64,000 nucleotides of DNA from Oncomelania hupensis (GCA_036898135.1 JBAHVR010000300.1:154501-218500); one strand, 5' to 3'. Shown: positions 43,301-54,735, counted from the first letter of the stretch. Translations and numbers: made by a program. The notes: generated by a model from the sequence alone, not told the origin.

Positions 43301-43522
43301 TTTAATTTTCTAGAGTTGGTTGTGTACTATCGATCGAAGCGTATGGATAATTCTAGTGGTAACTATAGAAGCTTCTATCCCAAATAAGGTTGTATGATGA
43401 GAGACAGTGATGACGAAGTCTGTTCTAATTGGTTGTGGTGTGTTATGCTGGGTATTCTCACTCTTTTTGGAGTGTAGAGAGACTATAATTATATATAGTG
43501 CCGCACTGTTTCAAAAGGTGGT
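43301..43522 (+). repeat. 3' LTR remnant of family 1 copy 2
   Basis: Only the middle of the LTR is present (from TTTTCTAGAGTTGGTTG to GCACTGTTTCAAAAGGTGG). The polypurine tract, LTR start and LTR end are lost. It supplies the uninterrupted sequence of the LINE target in the 5' LTR. Confidence 0.75.
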
Positions 43523-43639
43523 ATGCGTGAGTATGTGTGTGCGTGTGGGGGTTGCGAGTGGGCGTGCGCCTGTGTTTTACTCCTTAAATAACTTTTTCTA
43601 TCAGAGTATTTTAATGTTTTAATGTCCAGTGGAAGGTTG

Positions 43640-43836
43640 TTTGTTGTTGCAGAGGGACTGAATGTTTTACCGCATCACCAAAATTTAAATGAGTCAACCT
43701 GTTCTCGTATTCACTGTTAATCATAAGAGGTGAGATTGTGCTTTTATTCCTGCGAAAGTCAATGACCATTTCTTTTGTTTTAGATACATTGAGCTCAAGG
43801 TTGGTATCGAAGCACCAGCCAACCAGCCGCCCGACC
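43640..43836 (-). pseudogene. LINE RT fragment, left of the Mutator-like insertion
   Basis: Minus strand reads LVGWCFDTNLELNVSKTKEM then VIDFRRNKS, the RT region following the active site in CR1/Rex1-like LINEs. It joins in frame to 45771-45997 once the transposon and one 9-base duplicate are removed. Confidence 0.75.
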
Positions 43837-44686
43837 GCAAACTTGTTTTTTCCAACCTAGTTCCAGTCATTCGCCCAAAAAGGCAATCACCGAAGTTGAA
43901 CGAAGCTCTCCGATTTGTTACGAAATAATGCTTGCATGACTACGACTAGCTGACATTAAAAATGATCGCTGCTGCTTCTAATTCTGTTCGATTTACACAG
44001 ATTTAGCATTTCGCAACGGTATACTTTGTTAATATGAGCATAAGATGAGGACAATTATTATCGACCATATTTAATAGTTGCGTTCCTTGATTTGCATTTT
44101 GTTAGTTCTCAGCAGTAAAGGCTAATAATAGCATTGCCCATTTCCTGCCTAGAACCAAGTAGACACTGTTATACAGTATACATAGGCTTAATATACATTA
44201 TTATATTATAAGTCAGTCTCCGCGCAGCGAAGAAGCTCACTAGCTGAATATAATTATTAGACCTGTATTGTTTGTTTTATACGTAAATAAATGTATAAAC
44301 TATATTGAGAAATAATATTGTGAGTAATGTTCTAATTAGCGAATATGGTATTAGTATTAGTATTTCTTTGCATTGACAGAACAGCGCTTGTTAATTAATA
44401 ATATTTAGGCCTATACTTTATAATATTCGAATCTTGAAATTTCCGGAGAAGGACGAGTAGGCTAAGCGAATTTTTTTTAATAACTCGAGATCAGAGTTAA
44501 ATTAATAGTTAGTTATTCATTGCTTACAAGGTAGAGCGGACTGCAAGGAGCCGAATCAGAACCACAAAATCAAGACAGCTCGAGATCAGAGTTAAATTAA
44601 AAGCTTATTAGTTATTCATTGCTTACAGAGTCCAGCGGACTGCAAAGAGCGGAATCAGGACCACAAAATCGAGACCACAACTTCGC

Positions 44687-44693
<7 letters not shown>

Positions 44694-44762
<69 letters not shown>
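44694..44762 (+). repeat. (GTA)n microsatellite
   Basis: About 23 GTA units inside the Mutator-like element. Confidence 0.95.
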
Positions 44763-44763
<1 letters not shown>

Positions 44764-44809
44764 TAGTTATTTAGTTAAATCTTTAATTTATTTATTTGTT
44801 TTATTTGGG

Positions 44810-44812
<3 letters not shown>

Positions 44813-44880
<68 letters not shown>
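44813..44880 (+). repeat. (ATT)n microsatellite
   Basis: About 23 ATT units inside the Mutator-like element; gives spurious poly-Ile and poly-Leu frames. Confidence 0.95.
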
Positions 44881-44883
<3 letters not shown>

Positions 44884-45770
44884 CTACTTTTAAAAAAAGA
44901 AAGAATAGTGTGCTGCTGTGCGTGCTCAATGGTGTATATATGGTCAGTGACGTTTTGTTCGTTTTTGCTGAAGTTGGGTGTAACCCGAAATATTCAGATG
45001 GTGTTACTGGTTATTTTTTCTTATAGATTTACCAAAGTTTCCAGATGATTTATAGAAATTTCCGCCCGCCACGCAACATTTTTTTAATACCTGTTTCTCA
45101 TTAAAATACATATAATTGAAATACATATAACAAATGTACTGTATCATTTAAAAAGAATAATATTAGTTAAATAAATAATTGTTTTGGTGCTTGCAATAAA
45201 AATGTTACTGTTTTTTGAGACCATTATAAACTTGCTTTGCCTTGTTGTGCTGAAGGGACATCAACGTATCCATAGCGCTTTGAAGTTTTGTCATGGTTTT
45301 ATTGTTGATATAGATGTGAAATCGTTGTATGTGTGCTTTATGTGTTATGTATTACTTTTACTCCTTATTACTAATTGTGTCAGTATATTATTCATCATAA
45401 AATAATAATAATAATAATAATAATACTAACTGCTTCAAAATGCAAATCTCGACTTGAGCTTGAAGCTGTGCAGATCGAAATAGAATTAGATCTAGCAGCG
45501 GCTATTTTTATGCACGGATATCTCACCACAGGCTCTGAAGTCTTTTCTTTTGTCTGTAAACTCCTAAATACGTACGTAGTATAGTATGTAATTGAGGCCT
45601 ACGAAAGACGAGAATTCCCAGCCTGTGGTTTCACGTAGTCCTGTCAGCATTCGTTCGTAAAACATCGGATAGCTTCGCTCGACTCGGAGAGCTTCGTTCG
45701 ACTTCGGTAATTGCCTTTTTCGGGAAAGTGACTGGAACTAGGTTGGAAAAAACAAGTTCGCCGCCCGACC

Positions 45771-46375
45771 CCCTCGCGATGTGCACTTTCATCTTCACCC
45801 GAAATAAAACCCTCAATTGTAGTGTCATCAGAGAACTTGACCACTAGCACCGACGGATTTAACGACCCACAATCGTTTGTGAAAAGGGTAAATAAAAGCG
45901 GTGACAAAACACAACCTTGCGGAGCCCCAGTTTTCGGCTGTATACCCCACCTTTCACCATTCAGGAAACTACGGTGCGGCGATTGTTCAGGAAGCAAAAC
46001 AGGAGGAAGGCGTCAGGACCTGATAAGGTGTCCACTTCTACCCTTCGGACATGGCACGGTAAGCCTGCCTGATGGTAGAATAGCACTGGTCGAGAATATT
46101 GTTACCACGTGTGGGACAATCCACTTGCCGGTAAATTCTGGGCAAAGTCTTACATAAATTTGCATGATTAAAATCACCAAGAACAATAACAGTACTATTA
46201 GGAAATTTATTTTCAGCCGCCTGTACTTGCTTGGTAAGCTCAGCGACAGCGGCAGTAGTGTTGACCCCTGATGGAATGTACACGGCAACGAGCACTATCG
46301 ATGAAAACTCCTGTGGCGAGTAGTAGGGCCTGCAGTTGATCGTCCACCGCAACACACAATCGCCCACCGCAACAC
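45771..46375 (-). pseudogene. LINE endonuclease and RT fragment
   Basis: Minus strand: 46375-46038 is the end of an APE-type endonuclease (VAVYIPSGVNTTAAV, VIVLGDFNHANL, DQCYSTIRQAY), and 45997-45771 is RT with GAPQGCVLSPLLF and active site FSDDT. RT fingers are missing between them. The RT continues at 43836-43640 beyond the Mutator-like insertion. Confidence 0.78.
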
Positions 46376-46740
46376 CGTGTCGCCATGCTGTATCGGCGCC
46401 ACTTCGGGCGTTAAGTTTCAACTCAAAAGAATTGTGAAACGCGCGAAAAATCATAGGCTGCGATTTATCATCCCTCGCGTCCTTATACAGCACGCGTTTG
46501 ACAAGGGCCAGCAACATCATTGGCGACCCATCCCACCCAGCCAACCATCTGTTCGAGCTCCTCCCGTCAGGCAAACGCTTCAGAGCACTAAAAGTTAGAA
46601 CTAGCCGATTTAGACACAGCTTCTTCCCCGAGGCCGACCTCTCAGTACCAGTGTCCTCAGTTATCCACAGAGCCTGAGGTGTTATACTTAAACGCCAATT
46701 TATTATTTGCGATAATGTGTTAGTAATGCAATTCTGATTC
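46376..46740 (+). pseudogene. CR1/L2-like LINE C-terminus, opposite orientation
   Basis: Plus strand reads FELLPSGKRFRALKVRTSRF and HSFFPEADLSVP, then stop at 46674. It abuts the minus-strand endonuclease fragment head to head. Confidence 0.65.
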
Positions 46741-46779
46741 TTTAATGTATTTTATCTCATTATGTTTTAATTTAGCTAC

Positions 46780-46990
46780 CCAGGCTCGTGATCGCCGTAA
46801 ACACGGGGTCGATCGAGTGTTTGTTTACATAGCTTCAGGTGATAATAGGTAACCCCGTCAAACCCAGGTGAGCTGCGAGCAGGCAGCAAGCTAATAATAG
46901 CTGTGAGTTCTTTCATGCTGAACGTTAAAGACGGCGGAATCCACTGTGATGGATGGATGTTGATTTTGTCTCGGCCAAGGTGGTGGTGAT
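46780..46990 (-). pseudogene. LINE RT fingers fragment
   Basis: Minus strand reads SMKELTAIISLLPARSSPGF then DGVTYYHLK, the start of RT in CR1-like LINEs. It may be the part missing from the neighbouring fragment, displaced by the plus-strand insertion. Confidence 0.55.
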
Positions 46991-47035
46991 GTGTCAACAA
47001 AAACTCATTGACAGCGTGTCTCACACAAACACAGA

Positions 47036-47047
47036 CGCACACACACA

Positions 47048-47093
<46 letters not shown>
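47036..47093 (+). repeat. (AC)n microsatellite
   Basis: About 28 AC units, 27 bases downstream of the exon E donor on the gene strand. Confidence 0.95.
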
Positions 47094-47098
<5 letters not shown>

Positions 47099-47119
47099 TG
47101 TAAAAAGAGGAAAACTCAC

Positions 47120-47200
47120 AGCATTTTTTATCTTCGGCGTTACATCTCGTGGAATCAACACAGTCGCTATGTTGTGCACATTGACTTCCGTAAACCCTGG
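47120..47200 (-). CDS. Exon E of the cysteine-module host gene
   Basis: An 81-base phase 1-1 exon with acceptor GATGTTACAG and donor T|GTGAGT. It encodes RVYGSQ and then C-x5-C-x5-C-x6-C, the last Cys codon followed by one T. Junction with exon D is GCC (Ala) and with exon F TAC (Tyr). An ATC-rich tract borders the acceptor and an AC repeat the donor side. The long minus-strand frame that covers it continues into flanking repeat and is not all coding. Confidence 0.88.
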
Positions 47201-47265
47201 CTGTAACATCATCACCACCACCATTATCATCATCAACATCATCAGCAGTAGCTTTAAAAAAAAAG

Positions 47266-47552
47266 GTAAAGGTAGTCCCATAGCCTTGTGGCCGTAGGGG
47301 AGCGTGATGTTGGAGATCACACTTATCTTGGGCCAGCGTAATGAGGGTGATGCCCAACTCTCTCCCTCGCTGCTTTACCTTCCCCACCCTCAAGAGAGTA
47401 GGTACTCAATCACAGTGTTGAGTCAACTGGGGGCGTTGTTGTTTGTCGCTTCACACCTTAGCGGTCACCCATCCAAGTGCTAACCGCACCGGACGGTGCT
47501 TCACTTTCGACACAGTAGCGAGTGCTCCAACCACTGCACTATCCGACACCCC
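47266..47552 (-). mobile_element. SINE with tRNA-like head and 5S-like segment, copy 3
   Basis: Inverted, near full-length relative to 6534-6816, head GGGGTGTCGGATAGTGCAG at 47552. It lies 65 bases from exon E. Confidence 0.78.
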
Positions 47553-47598
47553 GTTTTAGCAGCAGTATTAACACCATTATCAAAGTCATCAACCTAAT

Positions 47599-47599
47599 C

Positions 47600-47684
<85 letters not shown>
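47599..47684 (+). repeat. (CT)n microsatellite
   Basis: About 42 CT units. Confidence 0.95.
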
Positions 47685-47686
<2 letters not shown>

Positions 47687-47744
47687 TTTCTCTCTCTTCT
47701 ATAGCGGTATAAATATCACTGGCCTTTTGTAAAGAAAGTACAAG

Positions 47745-48180
47745 TACCTTTTAATAATGATTTTGGATGCAGTCTATCTAAAATTTCAAAATAAAATTAT
47801 ATTTTCTTTCTAATAGCGACTTTACACCACATATTTGAGTGATGAATGTGTGTTTGTTGTGTATGTAAGAGTGTTTGTAACATTTGAGCGTGTAGGTGGG
47901 TTACAGATCGCCGCAATTTGAGTCTGATTCAGGAATACCGCTCAGTCAAAGAGCATGAAGGATAGAAAAGTCGGTAGTTCCAAAACAAGGTAAGTGCGAG
48001 CTTACAAAGCAAAAATGGCAAGAAGGGGAACACGTGTCCTCTGAATGTATAAATAAGCTTAATAACATGTGCATGTAAGATTGAGTTGATACAGATCGCC
48101 GCGTTTTGAGTCTGTCATTCCCATTTTTGGTGGCCACTGACCTGGTACCTTAAAAAAACTATTTCACAACCTTCAATTCA
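47745..48180 (+). repeat. Two copies of a short dispersed repeat (R250)
   Basis: Blocks with CAGATCGCCGC and TTTGAGTCTG at 47905-47935 and 48085-48115. The same family is inserted, with a target duplication, at 61594-61840 and is inverted at about 5700-5890. Confidence 0.6.
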
Positions 48181-48570
48181 ATCGGACAATAAATACCCCA
48201 GATATCTGACCCTTGAGGCCGCGTCTCTTCAGCGAATAAAAACGGAATTCCTTTGTCAGTGAGCGTCTACCTAACACTGACTAAAACATGTGTACCAAGT
48301 TTCAGCTCAACTATTCACACTTTTCTGCTATCCTATGCACCAACGGGAATCCCCTCTATGAAAAATACTTCCGGTTTTTTTTTCTCCGCGTGTTTTAGTG
48401 AGTTATTTCCAAATATTCAAGAATAATAACACGTGTCACTGGCCACCTGTATCGTACCCTCACATATTTTTATTTTTTTTGCTGCAGTTTATTATCCCTT
48501 TCTATCGCCAGTGGCGCGCTAAACCCTACCTACCTAACATTATTTGTGAATTTTTGAAAAATATTCGGAA
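48180..48570. other. Intron D-E, unassigned part
   Basis: No feature recognised; weak frames without motifs. Confidence 0.4.
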
Positions 48571-48572
48571 AA

Positions 48573-48690
48573 ACATAACGCCCAGATGCTGGCTCGAACC
48601 CACACCTGTCAGGGGCCATTGGTTTCTGGCTTGTGAACAATGCAAGTTAGTCCCGCCTTAGCCCACTTGGCCACAACGCTCGCATAAAAT
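48573..48690 (-). mobile_element. tRNA-derived SINE head
   Basis: Minus strand has an A box GTGGCCAAGTGGGCTAAGG and a B box GTGTGGGTTCGAGCC about 75 bases apart, like a tRNA-Leu with a long arm. The T stem and acceptor do not pair properly, so I read it as a SINE and not a working tRNA. Confidence 0.55.
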
Positions 48691-48699
48691 AAGCAGTTA

Positions 48700-49390
48700 C
48701 TTCGTGTTTTGTGAAGGTTGCGACGGCGAAGCTATGGAAAACTACAAGAGTCTTCAGGTCTTGTTTCACTTTCTGTCGATGATCGACGCACCTCCGAAGT
48801 CGCCACATGTACAGGCCTCTACGATTGTTTTTTGCATCCTTTCACTGAGCATGTACTTCCTCCACCGTTTTTATACTTATCCCACTCGTTTTCTGGCTCT
48901 AACAAACGTCGTTTTCGGCAATTTGCCATATTTAAAAGTCACGCATCAAGCTTTGATAAAAGCAAAACAAGCCACACCGGAACTTGGTTTCATATAACCT
49001 CGTTTTAATTTATAATGGCGATACCCACGAGTTTTTATGAGAGGTGCCGGAAAGTTGTGAATACAGTTAACACCGGAGATCAACAGATAAACAGACAAGC
49101 TCACAGATACACTGAGCCAGACATCCAAGCAGGCAGACGTACAGACATAATGCAACCTATGCACTATGACCTTAAAGCGGGAGTGTAACAAGATTATAAT
49201 GAAGTTGATGTCTTTAAAGTTTCAAAACGTTCTGTTTACCTTTGCATATAAACTGTGATGTTGGCCTGAAACTGCTAATTTTGACTAATGGGTGTATCAA
49301 GTATAGACCTATTTTTAAATAACAATCTGATAATAATGATCATGTCTGCAAAATTTCAGACAATTCTATATCATGATTACTTGTAATTTT
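48700..49390. other. Intron D-E, second unassigned part
   Basis: Two overlapping plus-strand frames (48704-49008) have no motif I know; 49080-49150 has a GACAGACAAGC/GACAGAC pattern common in repeats. Nothing further supported. Confidence 0.4.
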
Positions 49391-49394
49391 AATT

Positions 49395-49590
49395 GACTTG
49401 GTGTGCGGAATTCCACAGGGTTCCGTTTTAGGCCCTGTTTTGTTCATAAGGTACACCAAGCCACTGCTCCTCTTGTTGAGAGCCAGTTGTTTGCAGATGA
49501 CACGAAGCTGTACAAACCCACCCATCCTTCTCTTGTTAACTTTGCTGTCCAGACCGTGCGGGATTGCATTGATGAGGTCAAGTAATGGAT
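49395..49590 (+). pseudogene. LINE RT palm fragment
   Basis: Reads VCGIPQGSVLGPVLF in one frame; the active-site region (LFADDTKLY) continues in the next, after a lost base near 49455. Both ends are truncated. Confidence 0.7.
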
Positions 49591-49849
49591 GGCCCTCAGT
49601 AGGCTGAGGTTGAATGACAATTAATTACAAATTTGAGAGCGGGACAATTATTTATCTTTATATAGGCTGTGTATTACTATTTACAAGCCAGTGTAAATAG
49701 AGCGAACAAATAGGGTCTGTGTGTATAATGTACAATATCCTCCGACGTACTAAAGAATATAAAAACCGCCTGTGTGAAGAGAGTATACACATATACAATA
49801 ATAAGAAGGCAGAACTTGGGCTATAGCATTGTCCGTGAACAACACTCAC

Positions 49850-49939
49850 CACAAAAAAAATACTGAGTAGTAGAGCAGCTCAACCCGTCCATACATAGTG
49901 CTTCTGCCCCCGGATAGCATCGGGCGCCAAAGGTCAATC
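49850..49939 (-). CDS. Exon D of the cysteine-module host gene
   Basis: A 90-base phase 1-1 exon with acceptor GGATTCAG and donor G|GTGAGT. It encodes LTFGAR and then C-x7-C-x5-C-x7-C, the last Cys codon followed by one G. Junction with exon C is CGA (Arg) and with exon E GCC (Ala). The final loop ends in aromatic residues (QYFF). The eight T bases near the 3' end make it prone to length errors, but the frame closes correctly as given. Confidence 0.88.
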
Positions 49940-50047
49940 CTGAATCCAATATATCACAGTTTCGGTTTGGCAATCGTAACATATCGCACACTTCATAATT
50001 TAGCAATCCTGACATATTTATTTAATTTAATCATTCTTAAATGGCGC

Positions 50048-50330
50048 TTTTCCAGCTCATGAGCTGCTCAATGTACTGGCCGATACAGGATCTAACTCAA
50101 ACCGTCAGAGGCGCCCACTTGCAGCCTTTGGATGCATTGTCTGACGTCCACACACCACTGAGCGCAATTCTGGATTACCGGTCATGGGGGAGGAGGGAGC
50201 TAGTGGTGGCTGGGTTATTTGAGTACCGGCACTCACCCGTCCTGAGCGTCAGGATTTTAAAAGCCCGTGGGGTGGAATGCGTGCGTGCACAGACTATACA
50301 TCGGTTTATACTCTCATCGGACGTAGGTCC
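50048..50330 (+). repeat. Dispersed repeat SINE-B, copy
   Basis: Aligns along its length with 9000-9272, starting TTTTCCAGCTCATGAGCTGC and ending GTTTATACTCTCATCGG. Confidence 0.7.
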
Positions 50331-50689
50331 ATGTTGTGGTTTTAATTTTAATCCAAGCCGTCAACGGGCATAGAACCACTCACTACCTGTACAGCTCCAA
50401 TATTATTGCTTGGCATTCAATACTTAAAGCGTTTTGCGTTTTGAGTACACCACTAATCCAAATAGGTTTCAGGCTAAACAGTAAACAGTACTGGACTCAT
50501 GTTCTTTTCAATTTTTAATTATTTTATTTTTTATTTAATGTTATTACTTTGTTTCTATGTTTGTTTCGGTACTCAAGGCAATAAACAGGCTTCGGACCAC
50601 TGCCTGTTGGAGCTGTAGTATTGTTGCTTAACGTTCGTTGCTCTGCCTTTTAATACTCCACTAAAGGCCAATTTCATTCTTGACTAACA

Positions 50690-50985
50690 TTTGTTGTCCT
50701 CGTGACCTTGACCTTGAAATGCGGTCATTCAATCAATGGAAATTTTCGAGCTCTCATAGCTATATCCTACCAAGTTTCTTTGTGATAGATAAAATAGGAT
50801 CCGAGTAATTACCCACGTTAAGTTTTACATGGACGGACAGAAAGACAGACAGAAAATGGACGGATGGAAGTTTGGATATACATATTTGAACTAGTTAAGA
50901 TTCATCCCACACAGATTTGCAAAATTCTAAAAAATGTCATTTTGGGGTGAGTACATTGCAGTGAATGCGAGTCAAAGGGCATAGT
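50690..50985 (+). repeat. TGACCTTGACC-rich DNA element, 3' fragment
   Basis: Carries GTGACCTTGACCTTGAAATG, the CCAAGTTTCTTTGTGATAG block, a GGACGGACAGA stretch and a decayed right end ATGCGAGTCA. Confidence 0.55.
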
Positions 50986-51159
50986 GATCAAGGGCAGATA
51001 ACTGAAGGGGACAATCAGCATCAACGTATTTACTAAATAATGTTATGATATTATTTTTATTACATCAATTATTTTAAATGTACGACTGATACAAATATGT
51101 TTTCGATTTATGTTTTAATAGAAAGCGATACCTTCTTTTTCCAGTACATTACATTACAT

Positions 51160-51770
51160 TACATTACATGATTATTGCTTTATGTCCAACGGACTCTTCC
51201 GAGCCAAATCAGGACCAGTATAGCCGAATCAGGACCACAAAATCTAGACCACATCTTCGCTAAAAGAGGACTCGCCCCTGATCCGCATAAAAGATCTGGT
51301 GAAACAACCCTAGTTGCAACACTGAAGGCACTCCACCAGCCGGTCACTTTACAATAAAGACATCCGAAGCAGGGGACGCCGAGGCTATACTCTAATTTAA
51401 AAACAAAATAGAATATAAACATCTTTATAAAATATCAACAAAACTCATACATATAAAATACATTGCCAAATAATAACATCATAGGAAGCCCCAGTGACCA
51501 CCTGGCAGAAAGCGTCCAATATTTCCAAGCTGATCCAACAGACCTCACACACAAATGAGGATTTTTGTCCCGGAAGAGTTTTCAAGAAAAAAGGTAGGTG
51601 ACTGGTCTAGCGAAGAAGAAGATAGTATAGTAGATTGATAGAACAGGGTAGGAATGAGAAAGAACAAAGGAGAAAGACAGCGACAGTGGGAATTTAAAGC
51701 ACTAAATTTCCAGAAAGTGAGGATACTATTTATACTGAAACCCCCGGCACCCCCACGGGTGTTTTTTTCC
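51160..51770 (+). repeat. R600 repeat, copy 3
   Basis: Full-length. The first 30 bases are partly duplicated (GGTCC/TGTCCAACGGACTCTTCCG then AGCCGAATCAGGACC), and it ends CCGGCACCCCCACGGGTG. Confidence 0.75.
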
Positions 51771-51850
51771 AGTGGATTGTAAATAATTAACTAAAAATGT
51801 CTAAATAAAGTCACTTAGTAAAAGAAATAAGAATAAGGCTAATGACTTAC

Positions 51851-51919
51851 GGCATACTCCTGCATGGCAGGTAGAAAGACTGGAACCGCCACAGTCGCTG
51901 TTGTCGACGCAACTCAGCC
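51851..51919 (-). CDS. Exon C of the cysteine-module host gene
   Basis: The shortest exon, 69 bases, phase 1-1, with acceptor GAAGTCAG and donor C|GTAAGT. It encodes only two residues (LS) before C-x5-C-x7-C-x4-C, the last Cys codon followed by one C. Junction with exon B is GGG (Gly) and with exon D CGA (Arg). It lies about 80 bases from an R600 copy on the donor side, and a minisatellite starts about 30 bases beyond its acceptor. Confidence 0.83.
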
Positions 51920-51952
51920 CTGACTTCAGCACTGTCACACCCAAACTGGTTA

Positions 51953-52395
51953 TTTAGCGGTCACTTTACTGTACATAGTGGTCACTTGACATAGCGATCA
52001 GTATAAATAGTGGTCACTTAGCATAGCAGTCACCTGACATAGCTGTCACTTGACATAGCAGTCACTTAAATTAGCAGTCACTTGACATAGCGATCCGTTT
52101 ACATAATGGTCACTTCATATAGCGGTCACATAACACAGCGGTCACTGTACATTGTGGTCCTTTTACATAGCAGTCAATTTAAATAGCGATAAGTGTACAA
52201 AGTGATCATCTGACATGGTAATTTTTATACATAGGTATTACTTGACATAGTTGTCACTAGACATAGCGGTCACTATGTATAAGAGTCACTTGACATAGCG
52301 GTCATTTTACATAGAGGTCACTTGTGGTCACATTATATCGTGGTCACTTGACTTAGTGGTAATTTTACAGTTGCCATTTAACAAGGGACATTTAC
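51953..52395 (+). repeat. Minisatellite of a GGTCACTTGACATAGC unit
   Basis: About 20 degenerate copies of a roughly 20-base unit (AGCGGTCACTTGACAT). Unit length varies and order decays to the right. Confidence 0.85.
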
Positions 52396-52501
52396 ATAAA
52401 GATCAATGTACGTAGTTGTCATTCTATAATAATATCAACAACAACCACTAGTACTACTTCCGCTACGATTACTACTACTACCGCCACTACTACTATTAAC
52501 A

Positions 52502-52917
52502 CTAGAAGGGCATAGTCCACATAACTCATACACTCCTTGTGGAGCTAGCAATATTCAACATAAAAATGAGTGCCCAGAAAAGAAAAAAAAAAGTGACATT
52601 AAAATGCAAAGTAATACTGACTTTCATATCGATGTTTTGTAAGCCTAAAATGAACTTCACCTTCAAGATCAATGCAAAACATGTATCATTAATATCTATA
52701 ATGCGTCAAAGAATCATAAGTTCTATATTAATAACTTATGAAATTTTGGTGTGATAGCTGAAATAGGTTCTGAGATATTAATCCACTTGTGCGTATTGCA
52801 CAGAAAGGCGGACGGACGGAACATTTGACTATTGAAGACTCATCTCGTACAGATTTGCAAAAATCCGGGAGAAAATATTTTTAGGAGTGAGTACATAGCT
52901 CTGCATGTGAGTCAAGA
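52502..52917 (+). mobile_element. TGACCTTGACC family, short derivative with both ends
   Basis: Starts ACTAGAAGGGCATAG and has CATAACTCATACACTCC at the left; ends GCATGTGAGTCAAGAG. Its length, about 415 bases, is well below the composite copies, so it looks like a deletion derivative. Confidence 0.6.
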
Positions 52918-53102
52918 GTAAGAACAAGATGTAGATTTTGCCCTACTAAGAACTGCCTTCTACATTTTCTTCTTGCTCGCTATTATCCTACAGATCACAA
53001 CTCATTTTTGGAGAAACTGAAGTAATTTCGCCATAAACGTGACTCAAAATATTTAGACGATGTTTGCTTTATAACGTCGTGAAAGATTTATTCCAATGCA
53101 TT

Positions 53103-53622
53103 TGTGTGAGTTGTCGTCGTAGTCTGATGGGGCACAGGCCTGTATGATGGTGATGTTGAAAGGGGCTACTCTCAGACGGATGGTAATGAGTCTACTGGAG
53201 ACTGGGCGACAACCCATCACTGTGGCTAGAATGTCTCTGCGGACCAAGAATCCGACGCCGTGTTCGTGCCTGTCATCTCTCCCGCTGAAATAAAACTTGG
53301 GGCCTTTGCCGGTCGTTATTTCACCTAGGCCTTTCCAGCGCAGTTCGTTAATACCTAAAATGTTCCATCGATAGTGTTCCAGCTCGTTGGCCTGTTCTCC
53401 TAATTTTCCCTCCGCAGTTGGGGCCCTGACATTCCAGGTTCCTATGACGATGTTGTCTCTCGTGCGGATCTTGCTAAGTTGTCCATCACTTATCACCTCC
53501 GTCTTGGTGGCATCGGAAGGCGCGGTCCTTGATGACCCGGGCGACGACCGATCCAGTATGTAATGAGTGGTTATTTTTATAATGTGGGATATCTTGGGCA
53601 AGAAAGACCTGACAGGGCCCAA
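53103..53622 (-). pseudogene. RTE endonuclease N-terminal half (inverted)
   Basis: Open frame 53622-53053. It includes VIGTWNVRAPTAEGKL, YRWNILGINELRWKG, HGVGFLVRR and FNITIIQACAPSDYDD, the typical APE-type endonuclease start of RTE/BovB LINEs. The frame is intact here but cut off from the rest by the inversion. Confidence 0.85.
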
Positions 53623-53744
53623 TGCTCTCCAGTCTGTTGGCCACAGCCGAAATCCACTAATACAGTGTGGCTCGCCTTGGTCCCGAGCTGTGGTCGTTGA
53701 ACCTGTAGGAACGTGAGTTTCTCCGCCTTGGCCGGTGACTTATA

Positions 53745-53924
53745 ATAATAATAATTTAAATAATAATTTATTTTATAAAGCGCAATTCCAAACTAAACAA
53801 GTCTGCTCAAAGCGCTCACACGCATACTCTCACACCAGCACTCGCACAATAAGAGACTGTACAACACACTAAAACATGGAGTATATATTTTAAAAAAATA
53901 AAATAAATGAAAGACTTTCGTGAA
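53745..53924 (-). repeat. LINE/SINE tail inserted at the inversion
   Basis: AATAATAATTT at the left and TTTATAAAGCGCAATTCC, then GCTCAAAGCGCTCACACGC, look like an inverted SINE/LINE 3' tail of the type seen at 37124-37160. Confidence 0.5.
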
Positions 53925-54735
53925 CATCAGATTATGACGACAGCGAAGTGGAGGATTTCTATGAACATCTACAGGCTGTCCTTGAACAAGTGCCGAAGAA
54001 GGACATAGTCACAGTGCAAGGCGACTGGAATGCCAAGGTTGGCCAAGATGCGCACCACAAATGGGGAGACACATGTGGACCCCACTCAACAACGAAACAA
54101 ATGACCGGGGTCTGAGACTCTTGGAGTTTGCCAGATACAACAATCTGATACCAGCAAACACGCTTGGTCTCTAAAAAATTCCAGACGATGGACATGGCAC
54201 AGTCCCTGCGGGGAGCATCACAACCAGATCGACTACATTATGGTCAAGAAACGCTTCAGATCAAGCATCAACATTGGCATGACAAGCACTTTTCCAGGAG
54301 CAGACATCGAAAGTGAACACGATCTCGTGAAGGAGTCCTTCCGGCTCCACTTGAAGAGAGTAAACACAGCAAAGTGCACTAGACTGAAGTCCGACCTGGG
54401 CAAACTGCAAGACCCGGAGGTGGCAGAAATATTTTAAGCCACAATTGGAGGGAAATGTGCACCACTGCTCATTTTGGGAGCTGGTGAAGTAGATGTCCAC
54501 ACCATGACCACCGCCTTCAACTCAGTTGTGACAAATGCCGCCACTGAGATCCTTAGCAAGCACAGCCCAAAGAAGAAACCGTGGATCACACCTGAACTTT
54601 TGGATCTGTGTGATAAACGAAGAGAGATTAATAAAAACAAACTTACAGGGAGCTGATGCATACAGAAAAATCAACAATGACATCCGAAAAGGCATGCGCA
54701 CAGCAAAGGACAACTGGATAGAAGATTAATGCCAG
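53925..54735 (+). pseudogene. RTE endonuclease C-terminal half
   Basis: Starts with SDYDDSEVEDFYEHLQ, then PKKDIVTVQGDWNAKVG; later frames include NQIDYIMVKKRF and GADIESEHDLV. Several stops and frameshifts. Confidence 0.78.

Larger units (their letters stand above)
43837..45761. mobile_element. Non-autonomous Mutator-like transposon (1925 bp)
   Basis: Long terminal inverted repeats of about 110-120 bases (left end GCAAACTTGTTTTTTCC, right end its near complement) are flanked by a perfect 9-base target duplication CGCCCGACC (43828-43836 and 45762-45770). A 9-base duplication with long TIRs is the hallmark of MULE elements. The interior is AT-rich, holds two partial R600 pieces (44520-44690), (GTA)n at 44694-44762 and (ATT)n at 44813-44880, and encodes no recognised transposase. 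Confidence 0.85.

Noticed and set aside
45500..45580. A further host-gene exon with donor at CACCACAGG (minus strand)
   Set aside because: Donor and phase could fit, but the open part would be about 30 bases with a single Cys, and it lies inside the Mutator-like element.
46370..46574. N-terminal 70 residues of the 178-residue minus-strand frame as part of the endonuclease
   Set aside because: That stretch is the antisense of a plus-strand LINE C-terminus; recognisable endonuclease begins only near 46375.
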